Below, piece after piece: positions 11,547-22,956 of a stretch of 64,000 bases of DNA; within the stretch, counting starts at the first letter, position 1, and each line of letters starts with the position of its first letter. A program made the translations under genes and the position numbers. Where the stretch lies: the NCBI GenBank assembly GCA_013146195.2, contig CM028381.1, positions 61,882,744-61,946,743 of the forward strand. Reading direction: 5' to 3'. The notes under the pieces were generated by a model that had not been told where the DNA came from, did no database searches, and saw only the letters and a program-made list of their open reading frames with translations. The DNA is from Codonopsis lanceolata. Its lineage: Eukaryota; Streptophyta; Magnoliopsida; Asterales; Campanulaceae.

Positions 11547-14500
11547 TTAAGCGATTCTAACATAAGGAGTATTACAAGCATCAAGCAAAATAATCCCTCT
11601 TAGAGAACGAGGAAAAGCCAAATAATCATGAAAAACTGAGTCTATATGAGAATCACAAGCTAGATTAGCAAGACTATCAGCAGCTTTGTTAGCTTCTCGG
11701 AAGCAATGAGAGAAGGAGAACCGTATCGCAGTTTGGAACTTTAGGATATCTCTGACAAAATAAGAATGGACCCAAGGTAACTTGTGACCTTTGGAGAAAC
11801 AGTTGAAGAGCACTTTCGAATCTGTTTCGATGATAGCGTCATAAAAACCCTGATCATGAAGCCATTTCACACCATAGTAAAGAGCTTTAAGCTCAGCCAC
11901 CATGTTCGAGCATTCTCCATAAAATTGAGAATAAGCAAAAATGCACTGACCCATACAATCACGGATAATACCACCACCACCACTAATACCTGGGTTACCC
12001 TGGCTAGCGCCATCAGAGTTGAGTTTAAAACGGCCAGAAGGAGGGTTGATCCATGCCACTTGATGAATTAAAACATGTCTTCTGCGACCAAATAAAATTT
12101 TGGAATGATCCAAAAGACCTGATATGTGATAGTTGGAAGCCAATAGGATAATCTGAAGATCAGAAGAAATATTTTTAATAACCACAGAATATGGAATTTT
12201 GTGATTATCAAACACCGCCGAATTACGAGATTTCCAAATGTTCCAAAGAATGATAGAGGGAAGTAAAGAGAAAGGTAATGCCTTATTATGAAGCCACCAC
12301 GAGAAGCACTTCTGACGGATGGAGCCTTAAGAAATGGGGACGCCAAAAAGATTGTGAAAGTGAAGCCAGATCGATGAAGCAAAACTGCTAAGCAAAAATA
12401 CATGCATAAAAGTCTCACAGTGACCTTCATCACAACAATGGCAACGCGAAGCAAGAGAAAAACCTTTTCTACAAATGGCTTCATCTAAAGGAAGTTTCTG
12501 GGCAAATAGCCTCCATAGAAAGACGCTAATATGAGCTGGCAAAGATTTATGCCAAATGAAGTCTGAAGAAAGTAACTTGGTCTGCATATCTCTGAGCAAA
12601 GTAAAAACCGAAGAGAGAGAGAAGATACCCGAAGCAGAAGCCGACCAAAAAGGGCGGTCTTCGGAATTGTTGATAGATATTTTTTGGTCTTTAATCAGAG
12701 CCAAATCAGAAGGAGGCAGCACCGAAATATTACTGAGCAGATTGCTAACAGTGTTACTGGAATAGTCCGGAGGCCTGATAAGCCGGGCATTGAAAATCCA
12801 GTTATCTAACCAAGCCGAACAAAGACCCTTACCAATTATCCAAAAAAATGTGAGGTTCAGCTATCAACCGAGCTTTTAACATTCTGTCCAGACATGAGAT
12901 CCTGTTTTAGTAGCAGCTAAAGAAGGATGTTGCTCCCGACAATAGCGAGCAGTAAGGAAAGAAGACCAAAGATTCTTGGTTGTGCGAAATCTCCACCAAA
13001 GCTTGACCCCAAAAGCCTTAGAAATGTCAGCCATACTATGCACTCCAAGACCCCCTTCTGCCTTGGGCTTGCAACAAGATTTCCAAGCGATCCAATGACT
13101 TTTATTCTTTCCATCAGCCTTGCCCCAAAAGAAATTGGAACAAAGTTTGTCTATGGAATTTGTAACAGAAGCTGGAGGATCCAGCGAAGCAAGTTGATAG
13201 CAGGATATGGAATGAAGAACATGGAGAATTAGAGTAATTCTGCCCGCCGAATTAATGAGGTTGCCTGCCCAAGAAGAGATATGAGACTGCAATTTAGAAA
13301 TGAGACCATCGAAGTAAAACCGCTTCTTCCGACCAAAATAAAGGGGGCATCTGAGGTAAGTAATGGGGAGAGATCCAGCACTAAACCCCAACAACTGAGA
13401 GAGAGCTGAGGAGCGAGTCATATCATTTGAAGGGGTCATGAAAAAAGAACTTTTAGACTCATTAACAAGTTGCCCAGAGACTTCCTCGTAATGTTTAATA
13501 GCAGCCTTATGAAGCTTAATAGAATTCAAACAGCCGTTGCAAAAAATAATAATGTCATCGGCGAAGGCGAGATGAGATATGACAGGAGCACCACTAATAG
13601 AAGAATATATAGAATAGGCAGTTTGGTTCTGCAAATGATTAAGCACCCTGCTAAAATAATCAGCTGAAATTATAAATAAGCTTGGAGATAATGGGTCGCC
13701 TTGCCTGAGGCCTCTAGATGAGGAAAAGAAACCGGTTGGGCTGCCATTGATGAGCATTGTGAACCAATTATCAGAAATAAGCCTCCAAATTAGGTCTATA
13801 AAAATCTCATGAAATCCAAACTGCCTTAAAATAGAAATGAGAAACAACCAAGAAACTTTGTCGAATGCCTTAGCCATGTCGAGCTTTAGAACGACATTAG
13901 AACCAGAGACTTTCTTCCCCAAAAAACACATAAGCTCTGGGCCAGTAAGATGTTATCTTGAATAACTCGGCCCTTAGTGAAGGCACTCTGATTTTCTGAA
14001 ATGATGTGAGGAAGGATGGAAGCCAGACGAGAGGAAATGATTTTTGAAATGACTTTGTTCTAGAAATTACAGAGGCTTATAGGCCGAAGGTCCTTAAAAG
14101 AAACTGGATTGTCTATCTTTGGGATGGCAACAAGCAATGTGCTGGACCAAGACTTCGGGAGAGAAAAACCCGAAAAAAACTCAAGAATAGCTTCACAAAG
14201 GTCCACCTGAATAATATCCCAACAATGGGAATAAAATTTACCAGAAAACCCATCTGGACCTACTGCACTGTCACCACTTAATTGGAAAACCGCCTGCTTA
14301 ATTTCCGAACTAGAAGGAGGGGAGATAAGTAAATCATTCCATTCATCTATAATGAGACGAGGATGATTCCATTATTAATAGCAGAATTGGCCACTCCATC
14401 AGTTTGAAGCTGAGTAGAAAAATAATCAATAGCCCCTTGTTTAATATCCCGATCCGAGCTAAGAAGCTGCCCGTTCATGTCCTGAATTGAATGAAGGAAA

Positions 14501-15620
14501 AGACGGCGATGTTGTTGTTTGACAGAGGCATGGAACAACTTGGAATTTCCCTGGCCTTCTTTCAACCATTTAAGCTTAGACTTTTGCTTCCAGAAGCGTT
14601 CTTCATTACAGACGCAAGACCGAAGATTGGCTTGGGCTGCCATGAGGTCTTCTCGATTAGAAGGGGAAGCATTAAGCTCAAACAATAACTCTTTTTCAAG
14701 AACGTCTTCCTCTGCCTTGCGAAGGTTATCAAAGATATTACCAAAAGTATTTTTATTCCATAACTTAAGACAATCTTTGACAATTTTAAGCTTTCGAGAA
14801 AACCGAATCATGGGCCGACCTTCAACATTAGTATTCCAAGCATTGGCAATCGTGGTTTTAAAAGAAGCATGGCTTGTCCAAGCATTAATAAAGCGAAAAG
14901 AAGAGGGACCCCGAGTAGCTTGACAGGAAATAGAAGCAAGAAGAGGAGAATGATCTGAGCAGGTCCTGTTAAGATGTTGAATAGAGGTTGCCGGATAAAT
15001 GTCTAACCAATCTGCATTACATAAGATCCTGTCAATCCTTTCATGTATTGTAGCATTACCTTCTCTCTTATTCCACCAAGTGTAAGCGCTTCTGAATAAC
15101 CAAGATCTGATAAACCCGTGGCAACCAAGCAAGCATGAAAATCAAGAGCACCAAGACGGTCCCAACCGACTCCACCAGATTTTTCAGACGGGTGAAGAAT
15201 TATATTAAAGTCACCCCCCACAATCCACGGGGTATTAGAAAAAGAGGAACTGATATTAATCAAGTCATCCCAAAGAGCTTTTTGATCATCAGTGGTGCAT
15301 TTGGTGTAGCCGCAAGTAAGGATAGCGTGTTTAGGCCAAGAGAAATGTTGGATCTGAATAGAAACTTGCTGAGGAGATTCATTAAGTAAATGACAAATAA
15401 ATGAAGATTTTATGAAAATCCAAATAGAACTAGACGAATTGGATGCGGAGAACCTGAAGTGGAGGCGGCGAGTAATGAGAGCAACCTTTTCCATTTGCAG
15501 CATGGGCTCGAACACAGCAACTATAGAAATATTGTGAAGTTTAACAAGTAATTTAAGGTGGCTGACCGAAGGATCATTGCCAATTCCCCTAATGTTCCAA
15601 AAAAGAATTTTAATATCCAT
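11547..15620 (-). pseudogene. LINE ORF2: endonuclease / reverse transcriptase / RNase H, broken
   Basis: Would be about 1357 residues. Endonuclease (15620-14700): WNIRGIG at the start, GGDFN mid-domain, ERIDRIL and SDHSPLL near the end. Reverse transcriptase (about 14340-13000): KLDMAKAFDKV, RGLRQGDPLSPSLF and the catalytic FADD. zf-RVT (12722-12327). RNase H (about 12090-11570): acidic residues in SDGAS, AELKAL, ETDS and AADSLA. Three of the open blocks (starting 13931, 12722, 12215) share the start frame. A frameshift near 15090 and a return before 13931 displace the middle part. A TAG interrupts the RT at about 14060, and further stops fall near 12873 and 12325. The function would be nicking target DNA and priming cDNA synthesis. 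Confidence 0.9.
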
Positions 15621-15659
15621 AAAAAATTATTGAGAGGCACCCTTGTTTGGCTTCGAAGC

Positions 15660-17012
15660 CTATGAACGTGTGAACCTTGCGGTAGGGGGAAGAGGGGGCT
15701 TTTGTGAAGATTTAGACAAGGCCTTTGATTGCTCAAGATTAAGGGCATTAAGAGAAGAGTTATCATCTGATTCCATCTCCAAAACCTCCAGAGCTGCAAA
15801 TCTGTTAGGGGAAAGATGGATGGCAGGAGGGTCTTCATCAAAAGTTTGATCAAGGTGAGAACCAGTTTGGGCAATAGGGATCTCCGCATCGGTTGAGGGA
15901 GTGTATTTATCATTAGCATTAGGAGACGGGGGTTTGGCTGGAGGAGAGGCATTTAAATCATCCACATCAGTAGAAGGAACTTGAGAATGAGGCATAGAGG
16001 ATTTATTATGTGCTTCAACCGTGGTAGGGTTTAAGACTTGAGGAGAAGAAGTCTCAACATTGGCGTTGGCATTAGGGTTTGGAAGATCATGATGGGGAAT
16101 GGAATTCTCTGCATGGACAGTAGGAACGTGAATCTCCTGATCAACGTGCATGTTATTATCACACGCAGGTTTTTTTGGAGTCCATCGTTGGCGAGGAGGA
16201 GGCTGGGGAATAGCTTGAGGATTTGGCTGAATTGGATCTGAGCGAGGGAGTTCAGGATGTTTAATTCGACAGGTGAGATCGCTGTGGCCTTGTCAAAAAC
16301 AATGAGAACAATAAGAAGGTTTATTCTCAGCTTCGATAGGCTGCCAAAAGCTTGGAAAAGTGTTGCCGCAATCAATCCAAACACGAGATGGGCAAGGCTT
16401 AAGCAGATCAATCTCAATGCATACACGGGCGACACTAGGTTGGGATAGGTTAATGGTTGACTGATCAAGCATGAGGGGCTTGCCGATTAAGGAGGCTAGA
16501 GAGAATAAGGTAGATTTATTAAACAGATGGATAGGAAGGCCAGGAAGAGAGAACCAGACCGGGACTATAGAACTCTCCACATCGGGTCTAAAATTGGGAG
16601 ACCACTTGAAGACACGCATTGGATACTTGCCAAGGTACCAATGAACCTTAATCCAAAGCCGTTGATAATCTTCATTGCTTCCAGTCTGAATAAGAATGTG
16701 TTTAGAATCCATATGGCCTATTGAGAAGGCTGTTTTGAGGCAAATAGTGTTAAAATATTTACGGGTAGCTTCCATTGATGGCCGTCCGTGTGAGAACTTT
16801 CCAACCAAGGCATATCGGAACGGGGCAGCTAGGGTCTCAATGATGTCGGGTGAGAGCTTAAGGGAGGGTTCTCCTTTGTAGGTTGATGGAGGTATGGAAA
16901 AAGGAAGAGAGGAGGTGGAAGGAAAGGAGCAAAGTGCGGCTGCAAAGGTTTTAGTGGTGGAAGGAGCGGGGGGATCAGGCGGCGCCGGTGGAACCTCAGC
17001 TATAGCCGCCAA
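15660..17012 (-). pseudogene. LINE ORF1: RNA-binding protein, one nonsense codon
   Basis: A single frame of 451 codons from the ATG at 17012, ending 39 nt before ORF2. The only interruption I see is TGA at 16293-16295 (codon 240). Residues 1-50 are Pro/Ala-rich. The middle resembles the DUF4283 region common in plant LINE ORF1 proteins (GKFSHGRPS, then the conserved PVWFSLPGLPIHLF block). A CX2CX4HX4C zinc knuckle follows (about 16265-16306), and the TGA falls inside it, between the second Cys and the His. The C-terminal third is Pro/Ser/Asn-rich and probably disordered. ORF1 proteins coat the element RNA. A single base change explains the break. Confidence 0.85.
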
Positions 17013-17110
17013 AGGTTGAAACCCTAATACGGGTAAAAACCGAGACTAGGGAAGTCGCACCTTTAGTGCGTGTAAAAGAGTATGTTTATTGTTCATTTCC
17101 TTTTTGTCAT
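17013..17110 (-). promoter_or_regulatory. LINE 5' leader
   Basis: About 98 nt between the target duplication and the ORF1 start. Plant L1 elements carry an internal promoter here. No specific box is recognisable. Confidence 0.4.
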
Positions 17111-17587
17111 AAGGAGGTTTTAGTTTGGTTTGAGGCTTTTAAGACTTTTACTTTGGACTCTTATGGAGTGCCAAGAGAAGAAATCATGTTGTTTGCTTTC
17201 TTGGAAGTCATAAAATTGCACAGAGGAAGTCAAAGCGGCACGGTCACACCACCCAGGCGACGAGCGCGCACCAAAACGCACCAGATCTACTGTTGTGCGA
17301 TTTGTGTTGTGATATCTCATCTTTGCCCTTAAAAGGTCCGGTCCCTTGCTCCCTTGTGGTCCCAAATGGAGGTATTTTAGTCCCCAAATCCTCTTCCATT
17401 CATACCTCATCTCATTTCTCCTCCATCTTTATCCAAAGAAAGAGAGAAACACCTTCAATAGGTGTGAAGTGTGTCTTTTGATTCCCATCGATTCACCCAT
17501 CAGAATTGCGATCTAAGACCATCGTTGGAAATCTGTCAACGAAGAGATCGTTTCCCACCAATTCATTTTCATTTTCATATAGGTTTG
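17111..17587 (+). mobile_element. Ty3-type LTR, right part after the LINE
   Basis: Starts with the second copy of the 16-bp duplication and continues the LTR broken at 11413. The GGTATTTTAGTCC block at about 17371 corresponds to the same block in the minus-strand LTR near 48270, which supports the family link. The LTR ends where another LTR begins at 17588. Confidence 0.6.
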
Positions 17588-17963
17588 TGTAGACACCTCA
17601 ATTTTGTACCCTTATATCGCAATGTCCCAAGAAAATGCAATTACGAATTAAAATGGACTAACAAATGTTAACCGTTATGTTTCAGGGGAGTCGGGACTTA
17701 ACGAAAATAGACCAAGGTTCCAAAGTCCAGAAGATAACAAAGGGGGGGCAAACCGTAACAAAAAAAGAAGGAAAAGAGGACAGGCTACCGCACCCTCCTG
17801 GGCCGGTGACGTGCCTTCCTCCCTTCTTTGAAATCTCCCGTGTGCTCCCTGCATGCTTTAGTTCTTACAGCTCCTTCACTACTTTCTACAGTTTCCCTTT
17901 GCCTTCACTGATTTTACCGATAATCATCTCCCTCTCCTTGCCTATAAAAGGAGGCTTCCCCTC
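17588..17963 (+). mobile_element. 5' part of another LTR (TGTAGACACC family)
   Basis: Begins TGTAGACACCTCAATTTTG, a start shared by a class of plant Ty3 LTRs. It runs into a TATA-like box at 17943 and is cut at 17963 by the copia element A. The remainder should lie on the far side of the copia complex and is not seen. Confidence 0.5.
17943..17950 (+). promoter_or_regulatory. TATA box of the interrupted LTR
   Basis: TATAAAAG, only 13 bp from the copia insertion edge. Confidence 0.45.
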
Positions 17964-18102
17964 TGTTAGTCCCAAAGGGCACAATAATAAGCTAGAAAGG
18001 GGGGGATTGAATAGCTTATTAGACACTTAAAAACTTTTCGTATAAGTTCCTAGAACAAGCACTTACAATCTATTAAAGAGATTGAAGTAGCAGAAGTCTT
18101 GT
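17964..18102 (-). repeat. Terminal 139 bp of a copia LTR
   Basis: Nearly identical to 18631-18768. It joins gag sequence through a 5-bp overlap (CTTGT, 18098-18102) present in both parents. It contains the C-tract hairpin (stem 17985-17994 with 18012-18021). Confidence 0.85.
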
Positions 18103-18630
18103 CTCAAGGTTTCCTTAGGATCCTTGTTGAAGGAGTCGAACTGCTGGATGAAGGTATACTTTCTGTTGTCTCTTGTGTCTTGGTCTCCTTCCAAGTATTC
18201 GACAAGAGCTTCCCACATCTCTTTCGCAGTGGTACACCGGATCACTTGTTGGTAAGTGCTGATGTCTAGTGAGCTAGTTATGATGTTGATTGCTTTGCTA
18301 TCTAGCACAACTAGCTTTCTGTCGTCCTCTGTCCATTCAGATTCTTCTTTGGGTACCTCAGCAGGATTTCCAGTGATGGATGCCAGTAGATTTTCCTTCA
18401 TAGGTACATGACGTCCTGTTAGTACGCACTTCCATAACCCGTTATCAATAGAATTCATAAAACGTATTACATTATCCTTCCAAACATCGAAATGGCCTTC
18501 GTCAAAATATTGGGACGTGGTTCGCATTTGATGTAGGCAGCATGTAGTGTGTTTGTGCCATTGGATAGTGACTCTCAAGAGTTTAGTCTTGGAAAGACTA
18601 GTTTTCGAAGAGTTCAGCTCTGATACCAAT
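18098..18630 (-). pseudogene. Copia gag fragment (N-terminal part)
   Basis: Reading frame 18629-18063 covers the N-terminal half of a Sirevirus Gag: EGHFDVWKDNVIRFMNSID, then EWTEDDRKLVVLDSKAINII and the MWEALVEYLEGD block of the UBN2-type Gag domain. It stops being gag at the LTR junction (18098-18102), so the zinc knuckle and everything downstream are lost. Gag forms the virus-like particle and packages the RNA. The same N-terminal block is present in elements B and C. Confidence 0.85.
18617..18628 (-). other. Primer-binding site (initiator tRNA-Met type)
   Basis: Minus strand reads TGGTATCAGAGC two bases after the LTR end, complementary to plant initiator tRNA-Met and used to prime minus-strand cDNA. 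Confidence 0.85.
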
Positions 18631-19830
18631 TGTTAGTCCCAAAGGGCACAATAATAAGCTATAAAGGGGGGTTGAATAGCTTATTAGACACTTAAAAACT
18701 TTTCATATAAGTTCCTAGAACAAGCACTTACAATCTAATAAAGAGATTGAAGTAGCGGAAGTCTTGTAAGGAAGACAGTTCAAGTCTGCCGGTAAAGCAC
18801 TATCGGTAGACTTAGCTGAATACTCAAGTTTGCAGTTGAAGCGATAAATAAATAGATATGAAACAGTTTAAAGCAGTAATCAACAGTAATGAAAGAACAC
18901 AAGTATTTTGATATGGTTCGCACTATAAAGAGTGCTCGTCCACCACCAAGGCAGTCAACCTTGGATTTAAATGTGCACTATATTTTCCACTAGTTCTATT
19001 ACAAAGAGTTCCAATGGATCGTGTACAAAATATTTGACTTCTGTTTGGGGGTTTGGGAATTGAATATTTGGAAAACAGAATATTCAATTGTGCAGAAGAA
19101 TAGTTAAAGGAACAACAATAAGAAGCTTAAGATAAAGTGTTGATGCAAATCTTCTTAATTGTTGTTGAGGACTTCTTGATCAGTTTACGATCTCTTGAAT
19201 ACGAGTATATAAGACTTGTAGTTGTTTGAGAATTTCAGAGCATTGTTTTCTTCAGTCTTTAATGGCAGTATTTATAGCTGAGGCATTCTTGAGATCCTTT
19301 GGAGAAGACGAAGTATAACAGCTCTATTAGGTTGAATGCATTAAATGCATGGAGCTGACTTGTAGACTTCGTCTTCAGCGATCTTGGCGAGGAATGGTGC
19401 GAGTTGTTGCGGCAAGCGGCGGAGTAAGAAAGTCAGAGTTGCAGACCTGCAATAGTTGGTACAGACTGTAAGTGTCAATCTGTTCACCTGTTCTGTCACG
19501 GTTCAGAATTCAAACTAATAAGTCAAGAGATGTTTTAATTCAAATTCAAACCGATAAAGGATGAATTTAATTAATCCACTAAGACTTGGTGACTGGACAC
19601 GTCACGTTTTGAACACGTCTTGAGACAAGATGCGTCATTTGGATCTTGAATGAGGTCTTCAGGTGAAGCTTTCTTTGAAGTCTTCAACTGTGAAGCCTAT
19701 AAAAACTATTCTATGGCAAAGTTCTATACAGGTTGCCACGCTAATTGATCTGGCCCAATTAGCCACTAATGTATAAAACTTAATGTAATGTATGAACAGA
19801 TGTAAATCAAAATACAAATGAGAAACAACA
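18631..19830 (-). mobile_element. Complete copia LTR of element A, 1200 bp
   Basis: Minus strand runs TGTTGTTTC to GGGACTAACA. A polypurine tract lies on its 5' side and a primer-binding site on its 3' side, so it is at once the 3' LTR of one copy and the 5' LTR of the next. The TGGCTAAT..TTAGCGTGGCAAC block near the 5' end is shared with the LTRs of B, C and the solo copy. C-tract hairpin stem: 18652-18661 with 18677-18686. Confidence 0.88.
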
Positions 19831-19844
19831 ATCTCCTCCTATTT
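19831..19844 (-). other. Polypurine tract of element A
   Basis: Minus strand reads AAATAGGAGGAGAT directly before the LTR. It primes plus-strand cDNA synthesis. Confidence 0.75.
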
Positions 19845-20223
19845 GCATCTGGTCATCATTACTTATAAGTGAGGGTTATAAAAACTATATGATAGATAAT
19901 AGCATGTTAAAAAAAAATATTTTTATAACGGTAGACATGCCTCTATCAAATAGAAGAACACCTCAAGTGTAAAATCTAATCTAAGTGCTTACAACAGAAA
20001 AGATGAAAAGAACAGCACAGGGATTAATAATAAATAGTTCAAATAAGGATTTAAACTGAATGTTTAAATTCTAAGCATATATATGAATTGAAATAGCAAG
20101 AATTTAAACAGTAGACAATTTTTGAAAGACAAAAATCTTCTATATTCAAACGAGAGGTTTAATGTTACAGAGTTTTCAAAAACTAAGATAGATACAAAGG
20201 TTAAGGGAGAAAAAGATACAAAA
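19845..20223. other. 3' untranslated stretch of element A
   Basis: About 380 bp of AT-rich DNA between the accessory gene and the polypurine tract. No motif recognised. Confidence 0.5.
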
Positions 20224-22956
20224 CTACCACGGTCCTTTCCCTTTGCCTTTGTCTGCTACTTCCTTTTCTCTTCTCTGCCGTTCAAGTTCTTCGACCCTTC
20301 CAGTGTACTCATCATCGACAAAGGTAAGAGGTCTGGTGGAATGAGAACGGTAGTCAAGTTCTTCACGTAGACGGTTGTTCTCTTCCATTAGAGTCTTGTT
20401 AATAGACCTCAGTTGTCTCTCCTCCATGATGGCCAGATCACGATCACGCTCGATATTGATCACATCGTGAGACGCGTTGAGAGCCATGTTGTTGAGCTCG
20501 AGAACATGCGGGCGGTTGTGGCCGAGATAGAGAGTGATGTTGTGGAAGAGCTGGTAGAACAAAGTAGAGTAGAGCTTCACACATTCCTTGCGTTGAGCTT
20601 CCACATTGATCTTGATATCAGTAGACTCGTGTTTCATTTGTCCAAACCTTGTCCACACATCGTCTTGAAATTGTCGAAGAAGGGCAACATTTCTATCTGT
20701 TGCCTTGGACGCGGCAGCTGCAAGTTCAGCGGCAGCTGTGGAGATACTAGTAAGCTCTCGCAATCTGTCGTATAATGTGTCCAGGCGGTTCAAAATCTCA
20801 GAGTTGGCCGGTAGATATGAAGAAGGGTCAAGGCCAGTGTGGATATGCTCACTGTCGGCCGAGGAGGTGGCATCGGCAGAGGTGATTGGCCGGAAGGGCT
20901 GCTGGAGAGGTGGAGTGGCTGAGGTGGATGAAGTTGAGTTGCGTGAGGGAAAGGTATAGGTAGAAGAGGAGTTGGATGCTTGGGGAGAGGGAGGAGGGGT
21001 TGGACGTATTTCGATATCTGTGTCCAAGTGATCACAAATATCAGAAGGGTTAGGTAGGAGTTTAGTTGAGAACCAGAAGGAAGGAGGTGGATAGGTAGGG
21101 TCTTCTGGTCTCACTTGGGTAGGTTCCGGTTGAGGTAGAGGAGGTTGGGGAAAGAGGTCTGCTACTGACGAGAGTTCGAAGATGAACCTCGTAGAAGCAG
21201 AGGAAAGGGTAGGTGGAAACCATGGGGTTAGGATTAGGGGTATAGGTTGGGTTGGTTTTGAAGGGGTGGTCAAGTTTTGTTCGGATGGTGTAGTTTGGTT
21301 GGTTGGGTTACGTCGGGGTAAAGAAGGGGTCGATGGGTTTGGTGAGTAGTTGAAGGGTGAAAGGGGGGACTGGAGAGGGTGTTCGAGTAGGCTCCTCCTG
21401 GGTTTATGGCTCCTCCTGAGGTATAGACTCCTCCGGAGGGGTTGATTCCCTCTGAGTAGATGACTCAGTAGGAATGGGTTGTGAAGCGATAGAGGGTTAG
21501 GTGCCAGCAGACTTCCTTTTCTGCCTTAGCAACTGAACAGGAGGTTCAGCTACTTCATCGGTAAAGGTAGTAAGGTCTACTAGTGGCTGGGTCGATAGAG
21601 CTTTACGTAGTCGCATACGTTTAGGTTTGGGTGAAGGTGAGGGTTGGTTAGAAGAGGGTTTACGCTTGGGTGTTTGGGATGGCTGGGGAGTGGAGGTTGG
21701 TGGTTCAGGGTTAAAAGGCTGGGGTGATGGAGACTTACCAACAGTTGCAGAGGAGCTTCCAGCAGACTTGTCACGTCTGCCGGCCTTCAGTTCCTGCCTT
21801 ATCCACTTTGCTTGAAGCTTTTCAGCCTCTTCTTCCGCCCTTGCCTTCTTGGCCTGAGCCGCTTCCTTCTTCTTCAACAGCCGCTCAGACTCTGCAGCCA
21901 GATCCTTTGCTTCGCTGAGAATATCGCGAGCAACAGTAGGGATTGGTTGGCCAAATTTGGTCGCTACAGAGTGATATCCCTTGCTAGCAGCATCATACGC
22001 GTCCATGTTGAAACGCGTGACGACCATTAGCAAAGGCTTGGCAACTTTGTCAAGAGAGATATTGGGAAGTCCTTGTTGCTGCCTTCACTTGTTCTCGTAG
22101 TCGGCATACTTCTTGAAGAAGGTTGCCGTCATCTGTTTGTCCTTGCTCATAGCAATGAGCTCATCTTCCTTAACGGAAGAGTTGATTTCTGCAGTGTCCC
22201 GTAGAAGGACATTTATGAGCCTAACAAAAGGCCTTTTGAAATTGGGGCTCTCCTTCACTTTTTCAACGTGGTGCCGAAGCTTGTTGTAGATGATAGTGTC
22301 GTAGTTGAGTTGAGTCTGTAGGTAGACGGCACTTGTGAGATTGAGCTTTTGGGCAGTGAACATGTCGTGGGCCCTGTTCTTGAATAGAAGACCTTTGTCC
22401 AGCAGATGACTGGAATAGTAAACGTCCAAAGGGAAGAGGTTCCTCAGCATTTTGCCTTAAGGTTCCCTCGGAGTGTTGATTCCCCTCATTGCTTCCCAGG
22501 CATGGTCAGCCTCAGCAATGGATAACTCAAAGTCTCCACCATATCGAACTCAATGATTACGGAAATCATTTTGGCGAGGAGAATGGGTCGTCCTCGAATC
22601 CATCCACGCATTGCAGACGGAGTCTTGGGGTCGATGACCATTCTCTGATAGAATTCCTCAGCGAGGAGGATACTGTAGTTGTCGTCGTGTAGGTAAAAGA
22701 GCGGTAGAATCCCCGACTCGTTCATATCCTCGCAAGCTTTGACTCCGGCGGCGAATGTGCAGACAGTTTTGAGGTCAATGCACATGCCAGGTAGATACGT
22801 TTTTGGGTCCAGAGCCACAATCACGTCGTGAGGAGCAGGAAATGGAGGGTATCCTGGAAGGCTGATAGTCGGACTGGGTGGAATGGCCTTCTCAAGGTCA
22901 AACGCCTTCCTACTTTCGCTTTTTGACTTGGAAGAGGATTTCACCAACAAAAACAA
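20224..22956 (-). pseudogene. Element A accessory (env-like position) gene, broken
   Basis: About 2.7 kb of minus-strand coding sequence in at least three frames (22956-22486; 22450-22085 and 22033-21497; 21273-20224). The first part starts with a Lys/Ser-rich basic stretch, then a globular block with HDVIVALDP, PGMCIDLK and AAGVKACEDM that is very close to element B. Next comes a Lys/Glu/Ala-rich helix and a Pro/Ser-rich basic segment. The last part is Pro/Ser/Thr-rich, then forms a probable coiled coil (near residues 250-330 of that frame) and a basic tail. I see no signal peptide or clear membrane segment, so an envelope role is unsupported. Sireviruses commonly carry an extra ORF here. 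Function unknown. Confidence 0.75.

Larger units (their letters stand above)
11414..17110 (-). mobile_element. L1-type LINE, about 5.7 kb, near full length
   Basis: The element reads on the minus strand. Its short A-tail appears as a T-run at 11414-11420. A perfect 16-bp target duplication flanks both ends, the signature of target-primed reverse transcription. It has a 5' leader of about 100 nt, ORF1 (nucleic-acid binding, zinc knuckle) and ORF2 (endonuclease, reverse transcriptase, zf-RVT, RNase H). Plant L1 elements with an RNase H at the ORF2 end have exactly this order. A few frameshifts and stops make this copy inactive, but structure and TSD suggest a fairly recent insertion. It split a Ty3 LTR. 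Confidence 0.93.

Noticed and set aside
11784..12071. Plus-strand frames across the LINE
   Set aside because: Shadows of the minus-strand ORF2.
20413..20959. Plus-strand frames over the accessory gene
   Set aside because: Complementary-strand shadows of a coiled-coil and Pro-rich coding region.
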